The notes under the pieces were generated by a model that was given only the letters and a program-made list of their open reading frames with translations, did not search any database and was not told the origin of the DNA. Source: Sphagnum magellanicum (Eukaryota; Streptophyta; Sphagnopsida; Sphagnales; Sphagnaceae). Taken from it: 64,000 bases of DNA. Shown here piece by piece: positions 22,101 through 33,880 of the stretch. Within the stretch, counting starts at the first letter, position 1, and each line of letters begins with the position of its first letter. Position numbers and translations under genes: made by a program. Location of the stretch: the NCBI GenBank assembly GCA_021904315.1, contig CM038915.1, positions 10,912,001-10,976,000 on the forward strand, read 5' to 3'.

Positions 22101-23764
22101 TTTCCTTGTGTGTCCATCAGACAAAACTAGACTTGGTATCTCCTCACTAGAAGCATATACTTGAATTCCAGAAGTAAGATCCCGTTCAAATCACAACTTG
22201 GTGTCTTGCAACCTTGTTCTACTACACCTTTGATCTACTAAGCTTATTCCTTCCTGCTGTACTATAGGTTATTGTCAAGGAAATTGTGTGATTCTGGATG
22301 CCCTCTGAATGTCCCATGGGTAAGCATTATCTGTCACAGAGCGCAGTGGAGGGTGCTTCATTCACAGGGAACACCTATTAGTATCTTTCACAACTCTTCA
22401 TTTGTGACCTCACTTTCCTTTCGAGGTTTAACTTTTCATTCCATGTGTTGATTATGTGGGGACCAGAATCCAGATTGTGTTGCCGCAGCCAAATTCAATG
22501 TACATTTGTTTACCTGTTCAGGCGATCACCAGGTTTGCTTAACAAAGAATTCTGTTGGAAGGCTTGCCGCCATGCTCTCCACACTTTTTCCCATCAACAA
22601 ACTGTTTGTAGCTAGCTGCTCCGCTTGACAGTATAGATACACTAAATTGGCCCTGCTCTCTTCTTTGGGTCTCAAGCACTCAACCCAACATTGTTGAAAC
22701 CTAGGGCACTTGAAATACACAGGCATGGTTGTCGCAAACCAGCCTTGAAAACCACCAGCATATCAGCAAAACACATTGGGAAATTGGCACCCAACAAGAA
22801 AAAAAACAATTATCACTACAGGCTCTAATGCTCCTGCTCTGTTATGCAACCCAAAAGAAAACAGAAAGAATATCAACCCTGAGAGGAGGCTGAGTCTACC
22901 AGCAGCCTACATCTGATAATTGGACAACTTACTGTTGCAATCACTGCACACTCTTTCAAGTACCTGGGCATTGTGAATGCCACAAATCGAGGGGACATTG
23001 ATGTTCAGCAAGAGTTACAGTTGCCAGAAAGTCTAGGTCAAGATATCACAAACATGCAAATGGCAACAACATCTAATCCAAAACCCAAACATGCCAACAA
23101 TAAAATCTCTAACAATGAAAATCAGAAAAGCAAAACCAACAAAGCTGCGGGTAATGAGTGTTGATCTTGTGGGCTGCCTTCCACTACCAGAGCCTGCAGG
23201 ACCTGGCTTGCTTGTCACAAGTCACATCTGAGGAAAACAAGGTTTGACATTTATGCACTGGTACAAAGAAATGGAGCAGGCTTCATCATCAAAATGAGTA
23301 GGAGATAGTCCACAGCATGCTTTGCTAGATAAAATGGATTGTAATAGATTACCTAGTCTCTCTCATATTTGTTTTCTAGAAAATAGGCATTCCAAGCTAT
23401 GTAGGATCTGGATCCAGACCCACCACAAGCTTGATACCAAAAGCTCTATCAACGCACAAAGCAACTCAGCAATCCTGTGCAAAAGTGTATGATATGAAAC
23501 AGACCACATCATCTCACACTCTAAGGTGTCAGAAACAGACATTTTCTGCCATTTGCAAAACCAACCAAAAGCCTTTACTCCAAAGAATGTGGTATCAGCA
23601 CAGGGCAATTGCTCTCCCCCACTGCCCATTGAAGTACAACTGGAGCATAAGCAGCATGCCAGAAGCATTTTGATCAATCCCCAACAAGCTGCATCATCCC
23701 CAAAAAGACCCCGAAAAAAAGAAAAAACAACAGCAACTACAGTCTTGCAAACTGTATTGGACAA
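22101..23764. other. 3' flank of the DUF4057 gene
   Basis: Base composition here is less AT-rich than the spacers and similar to the adjacent gene. It may include that gene's 3' untranslated region and a decayed or non-coding transcript. None of the open frames (22526-22726, 22973-23218, 23363-23771) resembles a known family. Confidence 0.4.
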
Positions 23765-24811
23765 TTACTGAAGGGAAATAGTGCTTCCACCACCAGGTGG
23801 CTTCCTTATCCCACCGATGAGATCTCGACCGGCAGGCTTGTCATCAGAGAAGATATCGCTGCCAGATATCTCCTTCAGCTTTGCCTGACTGAGCTGGTGA
23901 TGGAGACTCTTCTCAGATACCATGGCATTCTCTTCACTGAAAATGTCATGTCCAGAAAGCTCCGCCTTCTTCTGGTCATGCAACTTGCGAGCAACTGAAT
24001 CAATTTCGTCTTTTGGACCAAAAGAGATTTGGCAACGACCCCCTGCAGGATTGGAGACTTTGACGGATGTGTGGACATTCCGAGGAGGTGCTTCTTCTGG
24101 TCCCTTCGCTGCCTCTTCCCGCCTCAACTCCAGAGCTCGAGCTGACGGCTTAGGTGATTCTGGAGGCGGGGGACCAAAGATATTGCTGCCAGTTAGCTCC
24201 TTGGCTTTGGCATTTGAGAAAACCCGACGCGCTGTAATGTCATCCGTGGTCTCCACTGTCCCACTCAACTCTTTCTGCTTTGCTACTTCTGGAACTGTAA
24301 CGGCCTTCTTGGGAGATGCACAATTTTCGCCACCAAAAGAAATCTGGCTCACTCCACCAGCTGGCTGGTGGCAACGAACACTAGTTCTGTCCACTGTTGC
24401 TGTAGTACCATTGCCATCAGCATCAGCGCCAGCACCCCCAGGAAAAATACCACTGCCATACATTTCCCTTTTCTTCAAATCGGAACCAGGTCTCCTCTTG
24501 AGCAAGGCTTCAGCTTCTTCAGCTGAGAGGTGTTCACCAAATGTGATGGTGCTGGTTCCTCCTGCAGGCTGGTGCATGCGTATGGTGGGACGACCTACAG
24601 GACTGTCACATGTACTTTGATCAACAACAGCAGACAGAAAGGCATTGCTACTACCACCATTGGTAGCAGTATGACGCACCGGAGGTGGAGGAGATCGAGT
24701 CACGTCAGGTCCTTCTGACCAACTGAAGAGGTCGAATGTTGTCGCTCCTCCTGGTGGCTTTGCTCCTCTCCTGGTTGGAGTCACCCCTGCTGCTGCATTA
24801 TCAATAGACAT
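23765..24811 (-). CDS. DUF4057 family protein (plant, Jupiter/HN1-like motif protein)
   Basis: A 348-residue, intronless reading frame with a clear ATG at 24811 and TAA at 23765. It is mostly disordered and built from two alternating short motifs. A P-[AP]-G-G-x-S-x-I-[ST]-F motif occurs at about residues 19-29, 82-91, 150-159, 255-264 and 339-348. A K-x-[KA]-E-[LI]-[ST]-G-[SH]-[DN]-I-F motif occurs near 114-123, 203-212, 282-291 and 312-321, with a degenerate copy at 178-184. This is the layout of plant DUF4057 proteins. The PPGG…F motif also recalls animal Jupiter/HN1 microtubule-associated proteins, which is my inference. No catalytic domain is visible; names such as 'N-lysine methyltransferase' given to relatives have no basis here. 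Function is unknown. It is flanked by spacer, with no operon-like partner. Confidence 0.9.
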   Translation of the reverse strand: MSIDNAAAGVTPTRRGAKPPGGATTFDLFSWSEGPDVTRSPPPPVRHTATNGGSSNAFLSAVVDQSTCDSPVGRPTIRMHQPAGGTSTITFGEHLSAEEAEALLKRRPGSDLKKREMYGSGIFPGGAGADADGNGTTATVDRTSVRCHQPAGGVSQISFGGENCASPKKAVTVPEVAKQKELSGTVETTDDITARRVFSNAKAKELTGSNIFGPPPPESPKPSARALELRREEAAKGPEEAPPRNVHTSVKVSNPAGGRCQISFGPKDEIDSVARKLHDQKKAELSGHDIFSEENAMVSEKSLHHQLSQAKLKEISGSDIFSDDKPAGRDLIGGIRKPPGGGSTISLQ

Positions 24812-25340
24812 TGACGCCGAGTCTTGGAACCTCCTCTTCCTCCTTTCTTATGTTCACTGATTCTCTCTGTTTGTTTCTCTCTGTGTCTGTCTCTTGCTTT
24901 TTCTTCTTGGAGACACGTTTGTTCGGGCTTCTTCTGAAAGAAGCTAAGAGCTGTGTACCGACCACAGTATTGCCGTTGCTGTTGCTGCTATCGAAGAAAG
25001 CACATCAACGCTGCTCACTGCCTCCTCCTCTTTACCCTAAAGAAAGTGCCTTCCCTTCCCCTTTGGGGTTTCTCTCTAAAGAAAGGCGAGGGGCAAAAAA
25101 AAGATCTGCAGCAGCACAACGTCAGAGCTAAACTAAGAAGAACGGCGTCAAGAAAGTTATTCCTTGGAGCTCACGAAGAAACCCAACTGCGAGCTCCCAA
25201 GGGAAGGACAATGTCAGGAACCGCGTCGCCACGTTCTTGACATGAGAGAGCGCGCGAACGAGAGGGAGAGAGAGCGAACGACAGAGCGAGAGAGAAGGGA
25301 AACACTTGTGCACAGCAGCAGCAGCAGCAGCAGCAAGCCT
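24812..25340 (-). promoter_or_regulatory. 5' leader and promoter region of the DUF4057 gene
   Basis: On the minus strand this region is pyrimidine-rich (CT/TC tracts from 25241-25300) and carries a CTG run (25311-25335). Both are typical of plant core promoters and leaders. No convincing TATA box was found. The open frames on both strands come from these simple tracts. Confidence 0.5.
25311..25335. repeat. (CAG)8 microsatellite
   Basis: Eight near-perfect CAG units on the plus strand (CTG on the gene strand) in the DUF4057 upstream region. Confidence 0.85.
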
Positions 25341-27380
25341 TAGTAACTTACGCCTAAAAAGAGTCACTTGTTGTTGGCAGCAGCTTTGGGAGTCTGGACT
25401 ACAGACACTTGCATTTTTATTTTATTTTTAATTTTTAAAAAATACAATTTGTCCCCAATTTTTTCATTTGGCACAAATGTGAAGGAATTTTGGCTTTTAA
25501 ATAATAAAATAAAATTTAAACACACATTTTATACAATGAAACAAAATGCACAAGTAAGTAATGTGCTACAACCCTCTCTCCCTCCCTGTCTGTCTGTCTG
25601 TCTGTAAATAGCTATTACCATAGTACCTTTGCCATTCTTACAATAACAATTAAATTATTTTCTGTAAATTATGCCAGATTTTTAAAATTTTAGCTGGCCA
25701 CAATAATGCCCCAAATTTTTTGGGGAAATTGAGTTGTTGCTACACCTAGTGTATATATATATATATATAAATTATGATCATTTCAATTATTCCAGATCTA
25801 CATGGCCAGGTCTTTGAAAGTGCTGAAATTTCAGGAAATTCTTATTGTTATTGCTGCAGTGAAAAAAATGAAGGAAAAAATATTTAAAAATATTCAGCAA
25901 GAAGAATGGTAAACATACCTATTACATAATTTAACTTGTTGGTTCACTCAAGATAACTAAGAAAAAATAAAATTCAAACTACCAACTCCAGCAATCCCAT
26001 TGGCATGAAAAGCAAAATTTGAGGTCTACACAAAACCTTATTCCGCTGAACATTGAAAAATTAATGATCCCTTTCTAGCATTTCCATTGGTGCTCTAAAA
26101 TTCTCACAAACTTACTGAACCCTATTACACATTATTTATTTATTTATTTATTTATATTACACAATTTATCTATTACTCATTTAATTCTTTAGTTCATGCA
26201 AGTTAACCAGGAAAACAAATTCATTCAGAACACAAATTCATTGGCCATAACAAACAAAAAATTCTTCACACCTCTACACATAAGCCCTATTGAACACCCT
26301 TTGTATATTATAAGTACACTAGGTAATACCATAACCCAGCAGTTTGTTTGAAAGAACCGTTACAGAACATACCTGCAGGCCGTAAACCACCACCAGTTCT
26401 GTGGGCGATTTTTCGAATTTTTTCAATTTATAGATTTCTTTGAGCTTTTTGTGATTAGAGATCCTATATACATAGGATGGGGTTCTTTGGTTTTTGGGAC
26501 CCACGGTTATGAACCCTAAGAGTTGTCCTGATGGCTCTGGGGGCCTGTTCCTACTGTTTTGTTACTCATAACTGCCCAACACTGGAAAAAACATGTTCTT
26601 CCAATTCTTTTCTGAAATTTTTGTTTAGGGTAGAGAGGCCGGTCACATAACATTTTAAGTGTTAAAAGGACACTTGGCATCACATTTGGAGTCAGTTGGG
26701 TTTAGGGTCTGAAGATGAGTTGTAGGCGTTTAATGGGTGTATTTATTTCCCTTGAAAAGGTTTGATTTGGTCAAGAAACGGTCGAGATATGACCTTCTAA
26801 AGTTGAAGGTGTAATTGAAAAAAAAACATTGTGACCAATCATTCCCTACCTTGATTTGCAAGCAAATTTTCCTCTATCAACAAATACAAAATCCTTACAC
26901 ATGTCCAACATCCATTCTATTAGTACAATATTCATAGACCAATCCCCAAAAGGTGTATTTGAAAAATTTGTTCATTTTCATTCAATGGATGGGATGCAAA
27001 AATGTACATGGGCCTTAAAATCTATAGTAATACAAAACATGGTGCCCACTAAACCCTGAACATGCTACTAGCTTCCTTAAACCCTAAACCTAAAGTTTCC
27101 TCTCTTTCTCATTTCTCTCTTATTGCTTCAATGAGAATTAGTTGTGAAGTTTGGCCTTGTTCTACATTCGTGTTTTTGTAGCTTGTCTTTTTGTAACTTT
27201 ACACTCTACTTCTCGTAACGTTATTGTGGTCAAGCTCCTAGTGTATAGGATAGTAAAAGCCCTTGAGGTATAAGTGGGTTCTATTTTCAAGTTCTTGAAT
27301 TTCTTAAAAAACATTCTAACTTGAATGTTTATTGCTTGTGCAAATTTTGGGTGTTGGTGGTGGACTTTATGATTATGGAA
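25341..27380. other. Intergenic, no gene seen
   Basis: Spacer with an alternating TA run (25751-25769), a TTTA run near 26140-26153, a CTGT run near 25585-25606, and an AAACCCTAAACC word near 27079. No family-level coding signal. Confidence 0.5.
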
Positions 27381-28830
27381 CTCCAAGTGTGTGTAATGTT
27401 TTTTTTTTTGGTTGCATGTTGTGCCCCCCCCTTCCTCTATGTTTCTTGTGTCTAGAATCTAGATCTCCTAAAGCTTTTAGAACTCCAAGTGTGCATAACA
27501 TTTTTTTTCGTCTAATGTGTGTTGCACCTCCCCTCCTTTGTGTTTTTTGTGTCTAAAGCTTAAAACTCCTCGAACTCCAAGTGCATGTAGTGTTTTTTTT
27601 TGTATGTTACGTGTTGTGCCCCCCCTTCCTTTATGTTTCTTGGGTTTAGAATCTAAATCTCCTAGAGTTTTTAAAACTCCAAGTGCATGTAGTGTTTTTT
27701 TTTTGTCTCTTGTGTGTTGCACCCCCCCCCCCCGCCCCCCTTCGCATTGCTCTTTGTTTTTTGTGTGTAGTGTCTAGAGTTCTTAAAGCTCCAAGCACAC
27801 ATAGACTATTTTTTTGTCTCTTATGTGTTGCATGCCCCTCCTCTATGTTTCTTATGTCCATAACTCCTAGAGCTCTAAACGCGTATAACATTTTTTTTGT
27901 TTGTTGCATTTGCACCCTCCCTATCCTTTGTGTTTTTTGTGTCTAGAGCTCCCATAGCTCCAAGCAAATGTAACATTTTCATTTTCTTTTGTTGTGTGTT
28001 GCAGCCCCCCCCCCCCAAGTCCTCTTTGTTTCTTGTGTGTAGAATCCAAAGCTCTAAGAACACATAGCTCCAAGTGCGAGTAGCTCCAACCATGTGTAGT
28101 GGTTTTTTTTTCATCTACTATGTGTTGCACCTATCCCTTCCTCTATGTTTCTTGTGTTTAAAATCTAAAACTCCAAATGTGTATAAATCCAAGCACACAT
28201 GACGATTTTTTTTCATCTATTGCATGTTACACCCCCCCCTCTTCTTTGTTTATTGTGTGTAGAATCCAAGCTCCAAATGTGCATAATGTTTTTTTTTCAT
28301 TTGCTCCATGTTGCACCCCCCTCCTTTGTGTTTTTTATGTGTAGAGTCCAAAGCTCCAAATGCACGTAATGTTTTTTTTATCTATTGCATGGTACACCCC
28401 CCTCCTTTTTATTCCTTGTGTGTACAGTCCAAAGTTTTAAGCATGTGTAATGTTTTTTTTTTTTTTTTTTTTTGGTGGCATGTTGCAGGCCCCCATTTCT
28501 ATGTCTTTTGTATCCAAAGCTCCCAAAACTCCAAGTGCACAAATTGTTTTTTTTTGGTCTTATATTTGTTGCACACCCCCTCCTCTTTGTTTCTTATGTC
28601 CAAAGTCTAAAATTCCAAGTGCACATAATGTTTTTTTTTCACATGTTGTGTGTTGCACCCCCCCCCCCCCCCCCTTTCTTCTCTGTTTATTGTGTTTAAA
28701 ATCTAAAGGTCTTAGAGTTCTAAGAGCTTATCTCATTTTTTTTTCATCTGCTATGTGTTGGAACCCCCCCTCCCCTTGTTTGTTGTGTCCATAGTCCAAA
28801 ACTCCTAGAGCTTTCAAGCATCTGTAATGT
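27380..28830. repeat. Tandem array, ~95-bp unit, 16 copies, with T-runs and C-runs
   Basis: The anchor CTCCAAGTGCATGTAATG recurs near 27384, 27484, 27574, 27680, 27790, 27875, 27958, 28070, 28185, 28270, 28353, 28435, 28530, 28612, 28710 and 28815. After each anchor comes a run of 7-20 T, then 'tttg-tgtgttgca', a C-run (up to about 18 C), 'tcctttgtgtttcttgtgt' and 'ctagagctcc'. Open frames across it give Cys/Pro/Phe-rich peptides on either strand that follow the repeat period and are not proteins. Unit spacing varies from 82 to 115 because homopolymers and small blocks are gained or lost. Confidence 0.85.
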
Positions 28831-29223
28831 TTTCCTTTTCATATTCTATATACAAAGCTCCCACCTAGCTCGACCTGACCCTTCAACTCATTTTCTTTTT
28901 ATTTTGTTAAAAACCTAATCCCCTCGCTCCCCCTTTGAAATTTTTCATGGGTTAAATGGTTGAAATGATTACAAACATGCTACAACATGTCTTCTTGCTT
29001 ACATTTGAGCCTTCATTCAATACTTAGCCTATTTGTGAGCTTCTATCATGTAACCAAGGTTCACACCTTTGTAACTAAGAGGGTGAACTTGAAGTCTAGC
29101 TTGAAAAGTTTGGTGAAACCTATCACTTGCAAATTTAATTGCATTAATTCACCATGTTAAAATGACCTTGCCTCACTGTTGTTTTTCAAAAAAATTATTA
29201 ATGATTATTTCATTTACAATTAT
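28831..29223. other. Intergenic between the 95-bp array and the pogo-like fossil
   Basis: No gene seen. It probably includes the 3' end of the transposon whose coding remnant ends at 29224. Confidence 0.4.
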
Positions 29224-31000
29224 TTAGTTGCCCACTCTCTTAGCTTGTTTTTTTAGCCTTTCTTTTCTTTGAGCTTCTTTTATTATTCTTGATGCCTCCT
29301 TCTCTAATGCTTTTGATTGCAACCTATTCAAGTATTCCTCTAAAGTCATTACATGACTTTGAGAGTAATCAACTAATGATTCTCTCCCTTGTGTCTTTTT
29401 TGTAGGTAGATGAAGTAAAAAGAACAAATTGTCATTTGCTAATCCTTGCTGAATTGTGCTAATGAAGTTGTTACTGCCCACCTCCAATTTTGGTGTAGTT
29501 TCATTTATATTCACAATCACATTAATTGTGTCTATTGTAGTTTCCTAATTCATGGTTGTAGAGTTTGTAGGCAAATTTACATAGAACCTATGATGGATTT
29601 TAAACACACTAACAATTAGGTTATCATGTGCCAAAACAATTGTTGTTGATATGTTGATCAACTTTGTTAAAACAATTTATTCTTCCCATTGGATATTGTT
29701 ATCCTCCTTTTCAAACTTTTTGTTCTCTTCATTGGATGTAAAATCTCCATCTTCCCCTTGTCTATTGTTTGTTGTTGTATTATTAATTGTATACAAATTG
29801 TTAAGGTTTGTTTTTTCATGCATTGTTGTAGGGTTTAGTGGTCAAATCCTTGTTATTCTAACAACCCCTAACAAAATGTTTTTCTTGGTGAGGGACAAGT
29901 CTAGGGCTTTCTCTACCCAACTAGCCAAAGTTATTTTGTCTAGTTTAATATAATTGGCCAATTTACTAGCCATTGCATCATCTCTTTCTTTTCTAAAAGT
30001 TGTTTTAAACGATTTGAAGTAAACAACATCTAAAGGTCGTGGTGCATGGCTAGTATGATTAGGTAAAGTTATCATATTCAACCCAAAAGTTTGTGCATGC
30101 TCAATTGCTTCTAGTGTGACATGGGATCCATGTCCATCTAAGATGAATATATGATTACTTAATTAGTGAAATCCCACCTAGTATTGACCTTTTGAAGAAA
30201 GACAATAATTCCTTGAATAGGAAACCGGTCATCCATGCCTTAGATTACATAGCCATACATTATTTTTGTTTGCACAATTTTGTGTAGTCGTGCCACATCT
30301 TCTTTCCCCTAAATATGTAAAAGCTTAACAAATATATTCCTATAGTGTTGACAACGTAATTGACAATTGACCATTCTTTTGATTTTGGTATGATGTTTTA
30401 AACTTGTTGTGAATTTTGTTTGGCTAGAACTTTAGCAGATAATTACCTACCTACTTGTATTTGTGTTTCGTCTAAATTCCAAATATGATGTGCATCATAG
30501 TTATGTTTGTTGTACAAACTTTGTAAGTTGTAGAAGCTTTCACATGATTGTGAGGTTTGCCCTTGTGTTCTATTAATTTCCAAACTTCAGTTTACTGAAT
30601 GCTAAGTTCTAGGTGTCAATGTTTGAACCAGGATCACTAGGAACTTCCTAGTACTCCACACTTGAATGGTGTAACTTTGGTTTGAATTACTTTTGCAACT
30701 TTCATCTTCAACTATTGCAAGGTAATTAATAACCCCACTTTCTACATAGCTATATGTAAGCTACTACTTCATCTTCATTTTCTATGAATACACTTGTTGG
30801 GCCACATTTCATGGACCTTATCTTGCCATTTAGGTGATATGACAAAAAGTTACAAGTTTATTTGCTTGCTTCAATGATGTTATCCCACTTTCAATTGCAT
30901 CCATAACTTCTTCTAGCACTTTGTTAATCCATTTACCTCTTTTCAATGATTGTGATGCACTTGTTAACTTTGCATTGTTTTTTTCTTATGTTTGGTCCAT
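29224..31000 (-). pseudogene. pogo/Tigger-like (CENP-B, DDE_1) transposase pseudogene
   Basis: Read on the minus strand, the order is that of plant pogo-like transposases. A psq-type helix-turn-helix remnant lies near 30990-30850 (KRGKWINKVLEEVMDAIESG). A CENP-B-type DNA-binding remnant lies near 30790-30560. The DDE nuclease follows: WNLDE with the first Asp (about 30481-30467), then IFRGKKMWHDYTKLC and AWMTGFLFKELLSFFKR (30330-30200), then ILDGHGSHV with the second Asp (about 30148-30119), and LPNHTSHA (30081 on). A Lys/Glu-rich C-terminal tail reaches 29224. Several frameshifts and in-frame stops break it (for example after the CMAM and GGISLIK segments), so it is dead. Nearly the whole protein length is still traceable. 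Terminal repeats were not located. Confidence 0.85.
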
Positions 31001-32686
31001 AAGGAGGAACATTTTTTTTTGTTTTGTGCAAGATGTTGGTTTGAACCATTCTACCTCTTACATGGCATAATCAACATCATTGTGCTTTAGGACCTCCCAA
31101 CCCTACTTTCCAAAAAGTTGGAGGTGTGCACTTTGCCCCCGCAAGAGGTATGAATTTGAACTTCCTGAATTTGTCCCAAGAAGCAAAAAAAGAATGTAAG
31201 TTTCAATGCATATGCCTCTAGTTCTAGTGAAAAGTAATAAGTGCATTTTTTTTTTGGAATGATCCTAATTTAAATTCTAGTTTGTTATCTTTGTGTAAGT
31301 AATGGGTGTGTAGAACAAATTACACTTCCTCTATGCTTGAAGAAACCAGCCTCTCTTGTGATTCATTGCATTATAGTACTTAGGAACTATGGAACTTTGT
31401 ACCCAATGATAATATTGAAACTTTTAAAACTTCTAGTTGTAAAGCTAATATATTATGGATCTTCTTATTTGTACATTTGATTATTGTTCTTATGCATGCT
31501 CTAGTTGTGTATAATTTTTTTATTATTGTAAGGTTAGATTTGTGCTCTGGAAGCTTTTGTGTTTCTTCCTTTATTGTTGTGACCTTTTATATGTGTTATT
31601 GTAACCTACTACCTCAAGATCTAATGTACGATCCTCTACTTTGATGTCTTTTGAATCTTGATTTAACCCATATATTTTGCAAATTTTATGAATGACTTGA
31701 GAGTCACATTACTTGGTAAATTTGACATGTTGAAAGAATGGAAATGACTTGACAAAATATTATTTGTATACATGTTTAGAACCTTGTGAAATAGTTATTG
31801 TTTTGGGAGGAATGCAACCAAGGCAAAATTGGGGGGAATTTGGAAGTGTTACCTCTTTTAATATGTTGATTTCAAGATCTATTAAAACATAATGAGGTTT
31901 TGCATATTTATGGTTAGTTGTGTGACATTGTTTAATGTTCCACATAAACCCCATCAACAAACATTATTTCTAGACCCCAACCTTGGGATTTTATAAAAAC
32001 ATTTTAATTCATCCCCTAAATGAAACAGTTTAAACAACCCATTATATGTTTTTCTTCATTTTACCCTTCACCCTAAGGCCTATCACCAAACTAATTTTTC
32101 CTAGCCCAAATATGGGATTCTGCAAACCAACCCATGGCATCTCTAGACCAAACCTTTTTTTTTTTGGTTGATATTCAACTTTTCATAAATTTCTTGCCAT
32201 TTCACCACCTACCACCAAACCTTTCCACATTCTTAATGGACCAAAAAGTGTGCAAACAAGAGTAATTTCATGCCTATAACCAAACTTTAAAAACACATCA
32301 TAATCATATACACAAAAACTCCTAAACAAAATTACTCATATTAGAACGTTTGGTCATAGGCAAAATCCAAAACACTCATACAATTGTGATTGTTCTATAA
32401 CGAGCAACCTCTAACACTATATGGGTGTTTAGTTATAGGCCTATGTTCAATGATGGGCCTCTTTACCCTAGATGAATTTCACAACACAAAGACACACACC
32501 AAAAAAAATCACTTGTTAGGCAAGGTCCCATTACTAATCATTTTAGTACTTACACAACTATATTTTTAATAATATCGTGTTTTTGCACTTTGAAACGCAC
32601 CAAGGTTGAATTTAACTTGCCATTAATTCAAATGTAAATAGAAATGGGAGAATGGGAATATCATAAGGAAAAATAAATAAATATAA
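31001..32686. other. Intergenic, no gene seen
   Basis: AT-rich spacer just upstream of the pogo-like fossil. It may hold the rest of that element. The open frame at 31760-31960 is unrecognised. Confidence 0.4.
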
Positions 32687-32870
32687 AAAATGTGCATGAC
32701 ATGTTTTGGGGAAGAAAAAAAAATTGTACATTAATGGTTTTTGGGAAGGAAAAAAAATGGACGTTAGAAGTTTGGGGCAAGGAAAAAAATGAAGAGACAT
32801 GACATGACTTGGGGAAGAAGCCCACCCAATTTTTTTTTAAATGCACATGATAGTTTTTGGGGTCTTAATT
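32687..32870. repeat. Degenerate ~40-bp tandem array, 4-5 copies
   Basis: Units of the type GTACATGACATGGTTTGGGG followed by AAGGAAAAAAAATG. Overlapping minus-strand open frames (Phe/Pro/Lys-rich) are its by-products. Confidence 0.6.
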
Positions 32871-33552
32871 TTAGCCACAATGGTTACTTCCGTTTCTGTT
32901 TAAACCCCTTTGAGGTTAATGATTGAGAAAATGGTTGGTTATCAAAAAGGGTCAAATTTAGGTTATTCACAACTCAAATTTAGGTTATTATTTGTAATTC
33001 ACCTGGGCAGTTTGAAATTGGTTAATAACTAGACAAAAATCCTACCCATGTGGTGAAACCCTTTGTACTTTGTGTTGTTTTGATGAAAACCCAAAAATAA
33101 CCCTTTTACCTTTGAGATTTTTTTCTAAACTAATTTTTTATTTTTAAAAATATTTTTTACATTTAAATTGCAATTTTTCATTTGGTCACAAGTCCCCAAT
33201 TTTAACTCCACTTCTATTCCCATTTTAATTTTAATTTGATCAATTCATGCTAGCAATTGTCATAAATGAATGCATGGGGAATGAAGGTTTTTGGTGATGA
33301 ACTTTATTTACAATAACCTACATTGACACTACACTAGATGATTATCAGGTCGAATATTTCAAAACTCATCCTTAAGCACGACCAGTGAATATTATAAAAG
33401 AATCATCATAGAAATTGATAATTGTAAGTATTACTCAAACAATCAAATTGACATAACAAATGGGTCATAAAACTTTTCCAAATCCAGTTATTTATACCCT
33501 ATGTGTAACATAAAAGCTAATTTCACAAAAGCCTTGCTTTGTTAGTTATTTA
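32871..33552. other. Intergenic, no gene seen
   Basis: AT-rich spacer without recognisable features. Confidence 0.45.
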
Positions 33553-33880
33553 AACAAGGGGTGTGCCACACCGTGTCCTTGCCATTTGCATCAAAAAGTA
33601 CCTTAAGGCAAAAGAAAAATTATGGAAACTCAAACATTTCACCATGCAAAAATAACAATCTTCAAAAAATCCTTCAAAAGAAACCAAAATCCTTCAAGAT
33701 ATTATAATTTTATACCTAATCTCAAGTTTAAAACAAGCCGAAATATCATCTTTCAAAAATCCTCATATAAAAATAGACTTATTATTACCTAGGGGCCAAA
33801 ATTCCTTAAACTACTATACTTTATAATGAATCTAAACACAATATCCTTGCCTTAGTAAGTAGAGCCCAAAAGTAAGAATT
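33553..33880 (-). mobile_element. Dispersed ~300-bp element, copy 3 (MITE-like)
   Basis: Reverse-orientation copy of the element at 1801-2140 and 42890-43202. On the minus strand it shows AAGGCAAGGATATTGTGTTT, CCCCTAGGTAATAATA, GAGATTAGG, ATATCTTGAAGGATTTTGGT and TTGCCATTTGCAT-type blocks in the same order. Its terminal GGCC motifs are eroded, so it is the most diverged copy. Confidence 0.7.

Noticed and set aside
27517-28794. Series of Cys/Pro/Phe-rich open frames on both strands that look like a small secreted-protein family
   Set aside because: They follow the 95-bp repeat period exactly, exist on both strands, and are made of translated T- and C-runs. They are by-products of the array.
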